Source of the DNA: Sphaeroforma sirkka
Taxonomy: Eukaryota; Opisthokonta; Ichthyosporea; Ichthyophonida
Assembly (NCBI GenBank): GCA_001586965.3
Contig: LUCW03001794.1
Span: 1 to 20,683, forward strand
DNA: 20,683 nucleotides
Reading direction: 5' to 3'
A program made the translations under genes and the position numbers. The notes beneath the pieces were generated by a model. It was not told where the DNA came from. It saw only the letters and a list, made by a program, of their open reading frames with translations, and did no database searches. How positions within the stretch are numbered: the stretch's first letter is position 1; every line of letters starts with the position of its first letter. Shown piece after piece: positions 10,871-19,874 of this stretch.

Positions 10871-13567
10871 GTGCCTTGTATGCAGGTGTGTGGTTGTGGT
10901 GCCTTGTATGCAGGTGTGTGGTTGTGGTGCCTTGTATGCAGGTGTGTGGTTGTGGTGCCTTGTATGCAGGGTGTGTGGTTGTGGTGCCTTGTATGCAGGT
11001 GTGTGGTTGTGGTGCCTTGTATGCAGGTGTGTGGTTGTGGTGCCTTGTATATGCAGGTGTGTGGTTGTGGTGCCTTGTATGCAGGTGTGTGGTTGTGGTG
11101 CCTTGTATGCAGGTGTGTGGTTGTGGTGCCTTGTATGCAGGTGTGTGGTTGTGGTGCCTTGTATGCAGGTGTGTGGTTGTGGTGCCTTGTATGCAGGTGT
11201 GTGTGGTTGTGGTGCCTTGTATGCAGGTGTGTGGTTGTGGTGCCTTGTATGCAGGTGTGTGGTTGTGGTGCCTTGTATGCAGGTGTGTGGTTGTGGTGCC
11301 TTGTATGCAGTGTGTGTGGTTGTGGTGCCTTGTATGCAGGTGTGTGGTTGTGGTGCCTTGTATGCAGGTGTGTGGTGGTTGTGGTGCCTTTTGTATGCAG
11401 GTGTGTGGTTGTGGTGCCTTGTATGCAGGTGTGTGGTTGTGGTGCCTTGTATGCAGGTGTGTGGTTGTGGTGCCTTGTATGCAGGTGTGTGTGGTTTGTG
11501 GTGCCTTGTATGCAGGTGTGTGGTTGTGGTGCCATGTATGCAGGTGTGTGGTTGTGGTGCCTTTGTATGCAGGTGTGTGGTTGTGGTGCCATGTATGCAG
11601 GTGTGTGGTTGTGGTGCCTTGTATGCAGGTGTGTGGTTGTGGTGCCTTGTATGCAGGTGTGTGGTTGTGGTGCCTTGTATGCAGGTGTGTGGTTGTGGTG
11701 CCTTGTATGCAGGTGTGTGGTTGTGGTGCCTTGTATGCAGGTGTGTGGTTGTGGTGCCTTGTATGCAGGTGTGTGGTTTGTGGTGCCTTGTATGCAGGTG
11801 TGTGGTTGTGGTGCCTTGTATGCAGGTGTGTGGTTGTGGTGCCTTGTATGCAGGTGTGTGGTTGTGGTGCCTTGTATGCAGGTGTGTGGTTGTGGTGCCT
11901 TGTATGCAGGTGTGTGGTTGTTGTGTGCCTTGTATGCAGGTGTGTGGTTGTGGTGCCTTGTATGCAGGTGTGTGGTTGTGGTGCCTTGTATGCATGTATG
12001 TGTGTGTGGTTGTGGTGCCTTGTATGCAGGTGTGTGGTTGTGGTGCCTTGTATGCAGGTGTGTGGTTGTGGTGCCTTGTATGCAGGTGTGTGGTTGTGGT
12101 GCCTTGTATGCAGGTGTGTGGTTTGTGCCTGGTGCCTTGTATGCAGGGTGTGTGGTTGTGGTGCCTTGTATGCAGGTGTGTGGTGTGTGGTGCCTTGTAT
12201 GCAGGTGTGTGGTTGTGGTGCCTTGTATGCACAGGTGTGTGGTTGTGGTGCCTTGTATGCAGGTGTGTGGTTGTGGTGCCTTGTATGCAGGTGTGTGGTT
12301 GTGGTGCCTTGTATGCAGGTGTGTGGTTTGTGGTGCCTTGTATGCAGGTGTGTGGTTGTGGTGCCTTTGTATGCAGGTGTGTGGTTGTGGTGCCTTTGTA
12401 TGCAGGTGTGTGGTTGTGGTGCCTTTGTATGCAGGTGTGTGGTTGTGGTGCCTTGTATGCAGGTGTGTGGTTGTGGTGCCTTTATGCAGGGTGTGTGGTT
12501 GTGGTGCCTTGTATGCAGGGTGTGTGGTTGTGGTGCCTTGTATGCAGGTGTGTGGTTGTGGTGCCTTGTATGCAGGTGTGTGGTTGTGGTGCCTTGTATG
12601 CAGGTGTGTGGTTGTGGTGCCTTGTATGCAGGTGTGTGTGGTTGTGGTGCCTTGTATGCAGGTGTGTGGTTGTGGTGCCTTGTATACAGGTGTGTGGTTG
12701 TGGTGCCTTGTATGCAGGTGTGTGGTTTGTGGTGCCTTGTATGCAGGTGTGTGGTTGTGGTGCCTTGTATGCAGGTGTGTGGTTGTGGTGCCTTGTATGC
12801 AGGTGTGTGGTTGTGGTGCCTTGTATGCAGGTGTGTGTGTGGTTGTGGTGCCTTGTATACAGGTGTGTGGTTGTGGTGCCTTGTATGCAGGTGTGTGGTT
12901 GTGGTGCCTTGTATGCAGGTGTAATGGTTGTGGTGCCTTGTATGCAGGTGTGTGGTTGTGGTGCCTTGTATGCAGGTGTGTGGTTGTGGTGCCTTGTATA
13001 CAGGTGTGTGGTTGTGGTGCCTTGTATGCAGGTGTGTGGTTGTGGTGCCTTGTATGCAGGTGTGTGGTTGTGGTGCCTTGTATGCAGGTGTGTGGTTGTG
13101 GTGCCTTGTATGCAGGTGTGTGGTTGTGGTGCCTTGTATGCAGGTGTGTGGTTGTGGTGCCTTGTATGCAGGTGTGTGGTTGTGGTGCCTTTGTATGCAG
13201 GTGTGTGGTTGTGGTGCCTTGTATGCAGGTGTGTGGTTTGTGGTGCCTTGTATGCAGGTGTGTGGTTGTGGTGCCTTGTATGCAGGTGTGTGGTTGTGGT
13301 GCCTTGTATGCAGGTGTGTGGTTGTGGTGCCTTGTATGCAGGTGTGTGGTGGTTGTGGTGCCTTGTATGCAGGTGTGTGGTTGTGGTGCCTTGTATGCAC
13401 AGGTGTGTGGTTGTGGTGCCTTGTATGCAGGTGTGTGGTTGTGGTGCCTTGTATGCAGGTGTGTGGTTGTGGTGCCTTGTATGCAGGTGTGTGGTTGTGG
13501 TGCCTTGTATGCAGGTGTGTGGTTGTGGTGCCTTTGTATGCAGGTGTGTGGTTGTGGTGCCTTGTAT

Positions 13568-13888
13568 ACAGGTGTGTGGTTGTGGTGCCTTGTATGCAGG
13601 TGTGTGGTTGTGGTGCCTTGTATGCAGGTGTGTGGTTGTGGTGCCTTGTATGCAGGTGTGTGGTTGTGGTGCCTTGTATGCAGGTGTGTGGTTGTGGTGC
13701 CTTGTATGCAGGTGTGTGGTTGTGGTGCCTTGTATGCAGGTGTGTGGTTGTGGTGCCTTGTATGCAGGTGTGTGGTTGTGGTGCCTTGTATGCAGGTGTG
13801 TGGTTGTGGTGCCTTGTATGCAGGTGTGTGGTTGTGGTGCCTTGTATGCAGGTGTGTGGTTGTGGTGCCTTGTATGCAGGTGTGTGGT
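13568..13888 (+). repeat. Homogeneous block: 11 consensus units
   Basis: From the TATACAGG at 13568 the GCAGG landmark returns exactly 11 x 28 bp later at 13876. I saw no variant in between. The block ends at a GGTTGGCTGTGG variant. Confidence 0.8.
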
Positions 13889-13994
13889 TGGCTGTGGTGC
13901 CTTGTATGCAGGTGTGTGGTTGTGGTGCCTTGTATGCAGGTGTGTGGTTGTGGTGCCTTGTATGCAGGTGTGTGGTTGTGGTGCCTTGTATGCA

Positions 13995-14034
13995 GGTGTG
14001 TGTGTGGTGTTATGCAGGTGTGTGGTGTGGTGCC
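13995..14034 (+). repeat. Shortened and rearranged units
   Basis: GTGTGTGTGTGGTGTTATGCAGG lacks the GCCTTG segment. It is followed by GTGTGTGGTGTGGTGCC, which lacks part of one TGTGGT hexamer. Both are consistent with slippage deletions between short direct repeats. Confidence 0.7.
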
Positions 14035-16366
14035 TTGTATGCAGGTGTGTGGTTGTGGTGCCTTGTATGCAGGTGTGTGGTTGTGGTGCCTTGTATGCAG
14101 GTGTGTGGTTGTGGTGCCTTGTATGCAGGTGTGTGGTTGTGGTGCCTTGTATGCAGGTGTGTGGTTGTGGTGCCTTGTATGCAGGTGTGTGGTTGTGGTG
14201 CCTTTGTATGCAGGTGTGTGGTTGTGGTGCCTTTGTATGCAGGTGTGTGGTTGTGGTGCCTTGTATGCAGGTGTGTGGTTGTGGTGCCTTGTATGCAGGT
14301 GTGTGTGGTTGTGGTGCCTTGTATGCAGGTGTGTGGTTGTGGTGCCTTGTATGCAGGTGTGTGGTTGTGGTGCCTTGTATGCAGGTGTGTGGTTGTGGTG
14401 CCTTGTATGCAGGTGTGTGGTTGTGGTGCCTTGTATGCAGGTGTGTGGTTGTGGTGTGGTGTATGCAGGTGTGTGGTTGTGGTGCCTTGTATGCAGGTGT
14501 GTGGTTGTGGTGCCTTGTATGCAGGTGTGTGGTTGTGGTGCCTTGTATGCAGGTGTGTGGTTGTGGTGCCTTGTATGCAGGTGTGTGGTTGTGGTGCCTT
14601 TTATGTATGCAGGTGTGTGGTTGTGGTGCCTTGTATGCAGGTGTGTGGTTGTGGTGCCATGTATACAGGTGTGTGGTTGTGGTGCCTTGTATGCAGGTGT
14701 GTGGTTGTGGTGCCTTGTATGCAGGTGTGTGGTTGTGGTGCCTTGTATACAGGTGTGTGGTTGTGGTGCCTTGTATGCAGGTGTGTGGTTGTGGTGCCTT
14801 GTATGCAGGTGTGTGGTTGTGGTGCCTTGTATGCAGGTGTGGTTGTGGTGCCTTGTATGCAGGTGTGTGGTTGTGGTGCCTTGTATGCAGGTGTGTGGTT
14901 GTGGTGCCTTGTATGCAGGTGTGTGGTTGTGGTGCTTTGTATGCAGGTGTGTGGTTGTGGTGCCTTGTATGCAGGTGTGTGGTTGTGGTGCCTTGTATGC
15001 AGGTGTGTGGTTGTGGTGCCTTGTATGCAGCAGGTGTGGTTGTGGTGCCTTGTATGCAGGTGTGTGTGGTTGTGGTGCCTTGTATGCAGGTGTGTGGTTG
15101 TGGTGCCTTGTATGCAGGTGTGTGGTATGTGGTGTGCCTTGTATGCAGGTGTGTGGTTGTGGTGCCTTTGTATGCAGGTGTGTGGTTGTGGTGGTGCCTT
15201 GTATGCAGGTGTGTGTGGTTGTGGTGCCTTTGTATGCAGGTGTGTGGTTGTGGTGCCTTGTATGCAGGTGTGTGGTTGTGGTGCCTTGTATGCAGGTGTG
15301 TGGTTGTGTGGTGCCTTGTATGCAGGTGTGTGGTTGTGGTGCCTTGTATGCAGGTGTGTGGTTGTGGTGCCTTGTATGCAGGTGTGTGGTTGTGGTGCCT
15401 TGTATACAGGTGTGTGGTGGTTGTGGTGCCTTGTATACAGGTGTGTGGTTGTGGTGCCTTGTATGCAGGTGTGTGGTTGTGGTGCCTTGTATGCAGGTGT
15501 GTGGTTGTGGTGCCTTTGTATGCAGGTGTGTGGTTGTGGTGCCTTGTATGCAGGTGTGTGGTTGTGGTGCCTTGTATGCAGGTGTGTGGTTGTGGTGCCT
15601 TGTATGCAGGTGTGTGGTTGTGGTGCCTTGTATGCAGGTGTGTGGTTGTGGTGCCTTGTATGCAGGTGTGTGGTTGTGGTGCCTTTTATGCAGGTGTGTG
15701 GTTGTGGTGCCTTGTATGCAGGTGTGTGGTTGTGGTGCCTTGTATGCAGGTGTGTGGTTGTGGTGCCTTGTATGCAGGTGTGTGGTTGTGTGGTGCCTTG
15801 TATGCAGGTGTGTGGTTGTGGTGCCTTGTATGCAGGTGTGTGGTTGTGGTGCCTTGTATGCAGGTGTGTGGTTGTGGTGCCTTGTATGCAGGTGTGTGGT
15901 TGTGGTGCCTTGTATACAGGTGTGTGGTTGTGGTGCCTTGTATGCAGGTGTGTGGTTGTGGTGCCTTGTATGCAGGTGTGTGGTTGTGGTGCCTTGTATG
16001 CAGGTGTGTGGTTGTGGTGCCTTGTATGCAGGTGTGTGGTTGTGGTGCCTTGTATGCAGGTGTGTGGTTGTGGTGCCTTGTATGCAGGTGTGTGGTTGTG
16101 GTGCCTTGTATGCAGGTGTGTGGTGGTGTGGTGCCTTGTATGCAGGTGTGTGGTTTGTGGTGCCTTGTATGCAGGTGTGTGGTTGTGGTGCCTTGTATGC
16201 AGGTGTGTGGTTGTGGTGCCTTTATACAGGCAGGTGTGTGGTTGTGGTGCCTTGTATGCAGGTGTGTGGTGTGTGGTGCCTTGTATGCAGGTGTGTGGTT
16301 GTGGTGCCTTGTATGCAGTGTGGTGTGGTGCCTTGTATGCAGGTGTGTGGTTGCCTTGCCTTGTAT

Positions 16367-16770
16367 GCAGGTGTGTGGTTGTGGTGCCTTGTATGCAGGT
16401 GTGTGGTTGTGGTGCCTTGTATGCAGGTGTGTGGTTGTGGTGCCTTGTATGCAGGTGTGTGGTTGTGGTGCCTTGTATGCAGGTGTGTGGTTGTGGTGCC
16501 TTGTATGCAGGTGTGTGGTTGTGGTGCCTTGTATGCAGGTGTGTGGTTGTGGTGCCTTGTATGCAGGTGTGTGGTTGTGGTGCCTTGTATGCAGGTGTGT
16601 GGTTGTGGTGCCTTGTATGCAGGTGTGTGGTTGTGGTGCCTTGTATACAGGTGTGTGGTTGTGGTGCCTTGTATGCAGGTGTGTGGTTGTGGTGCCTTGT
16701 ATGCAGGTGTGTGGTTGTGGTGCCTTGTATGCAGGTGTGTGGTTGTGGTGCCTTGTATGCAGGTGTGTGT
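16367..16770 (+). repeat. Homogeneous block: 14 consensus units with one substitution
   Basis: GCAGG landmarks keep 28-bp phase from 16367 to 16759, with one TATACAGG substitution at 16647. The block starts after an odd TTGCCTTGCCTTG unit (16351-16363) and ends at two successive units with an extra GT. Confidence 0.8.
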
Positions 16771-16929
16771 GGTTGTGGTGCCTTGTATGCAGGTGTGTGT
16801 GGTTGTGGTGCCTTGTATGCAGGTGTGTGGTTGTGGTGCCTTGTATGCAGGTGTGTGGTTGTGGTGCCTTGTATGCAGGTGTGTGGTTGTGGTGCCTTGT
16901 ATGCAGGTGTGTGGTTGTGGTGCCTGTAT

Positions 16930-17165
16930 GCAGGTGTGTGGTTGTGGTGCCTTGTATGCAGGTGTGTGGTTGTGGTGCCTTGTATGCAGGTGTGTGGTTG
17001 TGGTGCCTTGTATGCAGGTGTGTGGTTGTGGTGCCTTGTATGCAGGTGTGTGGTTGTGGTGCCTTGTATGCAGGTGTGTGGTTGTGGTGCCTTGTATGCA
17101 GGTGTGTGGTTGTGGTGCCTTGTATGCAGGTGTGTGGTTGTGGTGCCTTGTATGCAGGTGTGTGG
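16930..17165 (+). repeat. Homogeneous block: 8 consensus units
   Basis: Phase is exact from the GCAGG at 16930 to that at 17154. The left neighbour is a short CCTGTATG unit and the right neighbour has GGTTGTTGTGG. Confidence 0.78.
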
Positions 17166-18627
17166 TTGTTGTGGTGCCTTGTATGCAGGTGTGTGGTTGT
17201 GGTGCCTTGTATGCAGGTGTGTGGTTGTGGTGCCTTGTATGCAGGTGTGTGGTTGTGGTGCCTTGTATGCAGGTGTGTGGTTGTGGTGCCTTGTATGCAG
17301 GTGTGTGGTTGTGGTGCCTTGTATGCAGGTGTGCAGGTGTGGTTGTGGTGCCTTGTATGCAGGTGTGTGGTTGTGGTGCCTTGTATGCAGGTGTGTGGTT
17401 GTGGTGCCTTGTATGCAGGTGTGTGGTTGTGGTGCCTTGTATGCAGGTGTGTGGTTGTGGTGCCTTGTATGCAGGTGTGTGGTGTGGTGGTATGCAGGTG
17501 TGTGGTTGTGGTGCCTTGTATGCAGGTGTGTGTGGTTGTGGTGCCTTGTGTATGCAGGTGTGTGGTTGTGGTGCCTTGTATGCAGGTGTGTGGCTGTGGT
17601 GCCTTGTATGCAGGTGTGTGGTTGTGGTGCCTTGTATGCAGGTGTGTGGTTGTGGTGCCCTTTTATGCAGGTGTGTGGTTGTGGTGCCTTGTATGCAGGT
17701 GTGTGGTTGTGGTGCCTTGTATGCAGGTGTGTGGTTGTGGTAGTTGCCTTGTATGCAGGTGTGTGGTTGTGGTGCCTTGTATGCAGGTGTGTGGTTGTGG
17801 TGCCTTGTATGCAGGTGTGTGGTTGTGGTGCCTTGTATGCAGGTGTGTGGTTGTGGTGCCTTGTATGCAGGTGTGTGGTTGTGGTGCCTTGTATGCAGGT
17901 GTGTGGTTGTGGTGCCTTGTATGCAGGTGTGTGGTTGTGGTGCCTTGTATGCAGGTGTGTATGCAGGTGTTGGTTGTGGTGCCTTGTATGCAGGTGTGTG
18001 GTTGTGGTGCCTTGTATGCAGGTGTGTGGTTGTGGTGCCTTGTATGCAGGTGTGTGTTGTTGTGGTGCCTTGTATGCAGGTGTGTGGTTGTGGTGCCTTG
18101 TATAGCAGGTGTGTGGTTGTGGTGCCTTGTATGCAGGTGTGTGGTTGTGGTGCCTTTGTATGCAGGTGTGTGGTTGTGGTGCCTTGTATGCAGGTGTGTG
18201 GTTGTGGTGCCTTGTATGCAGGTGTGTGGTTGTGGTGCCTTGTATGCAGGTGTGTGGTTGTGGTGCCATGCCTTGTATGCAGGTGTGTGGTTGTGGTGCC
18301 TTGTATGCAGGTGTGTGGTTGTGGTGCCTTGTATGCAGGTGTGTGGTTGTGGTGCCTTGTATGCAGGTGTGTGGTTGTGGTGCCATGTATGCAGGTGTGT
18401 GGTTGTGGTTGTGCCTTGTATGCAGGTGTGTGGTTGTGGTGCCTTGTATGCAGGTGTGTGTGGTTGTGGTGCCTTGTATGCAGGTGTGTGGTTGTGTGGT
18501 GCCTTGTATGCAGGTGTGTGGTTGTGGTGCCTTTGCCATGTATGCAGGTGTGTGGTTGTGGTGCCTTGTATGCAGGTGTGTGGTTGTGGTGCCTTTGTAT
18601 GCAGGTGTGTGGTTGTGGTGCCTTGTA

Positions 18628-18650
18628 TGCAATGTGTGTGTGTGTTGTGG
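18628..18650 (+). repeat. Longest pure TG run inside the array
   Basis: TATGCAATGTGTGTGTGTG followed by TTGTGG replaces the usual GCAGGTGTGTGGTTGTGG. The TG dinucleotide runs about six times here against three in the consensus. This suggests microsatellite-type slippage within a unit. Confidence 0.75.
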
Positions 18651-18990
18651 TGCCTTGTATGCAGGTGTGTGGTTGTGGTGCCTTGTATGCAGGTGTGTGG
18701 TTGTGGTGCCTTGTATGCAGGCAGGTGTGTGGTTGTGGTGCCTTGTATGCAGATTGTGTGGTTGTGGTGCCTTGTATGCAGGTGTGTGGTTGTGGTGCCT
18801 TGTATGCAGGTGTGTGGTTGTGGTGCCTTTGTATGCAGGTGTGTGGTTGTGGTGCCTTGTATGCAGGTGTGTGGTTGTGGTGCCTTGTATGCAGGTGTGT
18901 GGTTGTGGTGCCTTGTATGCAGGTGTGTGGTTGTGGTGCCTTGTATGCAGGTGTGTGGTTGTGGTGCCTTGTATGCAGGTGTGTGGTTGT

Positions 18991-19075
18991 GGTGCCCTTA
19001 TATGCAGGTGTGGTTGTGGTTGTGGTGTGGTTGTATGCAGGTGTGTGGTTGTGGTGCCTTGTATTTGTATGCAGG
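18991..19075 (+). repeat. Divergent patch near the right edge
   Basis: GCCCTTATATGCAGG is followed by a shortened GGTGTGGTTGTGGTTGTGG and then by TGTGGTTGTATGCAGG without the GCC word. A TTGTATTTGTATGCAGG microduplication lies two units later. It is one of the most disturbed patches in the right third. Confidence 0.75.
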
Positions 19076-19160
19076 TGTGTGGTTGTGGTGCCTTGTATGC
19101 AGGTGTGTGGTTGTGGTGCCTTGTATGCAGGTGTGTGGTTGTGGTGCCTTGTATGCAGGT

Positions 19161-19203
19161 GTGTGTTGTGGTGCCTTGTATGCAGGTGGTGTGTGGTGCA
19201 GGT
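19161..19203 (+). repeat. Shortened units (GTGTGTTGTGGTGCC and GCAGGTGGTGTGTGGTGCAGG)
   Basis: Two adjacent units are shortened. One loses GG in the TGTGGT region. In the other, GGTGTGTGGTGC runs directly into AGGTGTGTGG, which skips the CTTGTATG part. Both look like deletions between short shared words. Confidence 0.72.
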
Positions 19204-19847
19204 GTGTGGTTGTGGTGCCTTGTATGCAGGTGTGTGGTTGTGGTGCCTTGTATGCAGGTGTGTGGTTGTGGTGCCTTGTATGCATACAGGTGTGTGGTTG
19301 TGGTGCCATGTATGCAGGTGTGTGGTTGTGGTGCCTTGTATGCAGGTGTGTGGTTGTGGTGCCTTGTATGCAGGTGTGTGGTTGTGGTGCCTTTGTATGC
19401 AGGTGTGTGGTTGTGGTGCCTTGTATGCAGGTGTGTGGTTGTGGTGCCTTGTATACAGGTGTGTGGTTGTGGTGCCTTGTATGCAGGTGTGTGGTTGTGG
19501 TGCCTTGTATGCAGGTGTGTGTTGGTTGTGGTGCCTTGTATGCAGGTGTGTGTGGTTGTGGTGCCTTGTATGCAGGTGTGTGGTTGTGGTGCCTTGTATG
19601 CAGGTGTGTGGTTGTGGTGCCTTGTATGCAGGTGTGTGGTTGTGGTGCCTTTTATGCAGGTGTGTGGTTGTGGTGCCATGTATGCAGGTGTGTGGTGCCT
19701 TTTATGCAGGTGTGTGGTTGTGGTGCCTTGTATGCAGGTGTGTGGTTGTGGTGCCTTGTATGCAGGTGTGTGGTTGTGGTGCCTTGTATACAGGTGTGTG
19801 GTTGTGGTGCCTTGTATGCAGGTGTGTGGTTGTGGTGCCTTGTATGC

Positions 19848-19874
19848 AGGTGTATGCAGTGGTGTGTATGCAGG
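19848..19874 (+). repeat. Truncated unit: TATGCAGTGGTGTGTATGCAGG
   Basis: A GCAGGTGTATGCAGTGG piece and a GTGTGTATGCAGG piece replace a full unit. The joins fall at shared GTGTATGCAGG words, consistent with recombination or slippage within the array. Confidence 0.7.

Noticed and set aside
314-17743. A 5,809-codon open frame on the + strand, with further giant frames at 2371-12924 and 12928-18105
   Set aside because: It is the stop-free 28-bp unit read through all phases. It tolerates every indel, has no non-repeat domain, no start context and no codon-level conservation.
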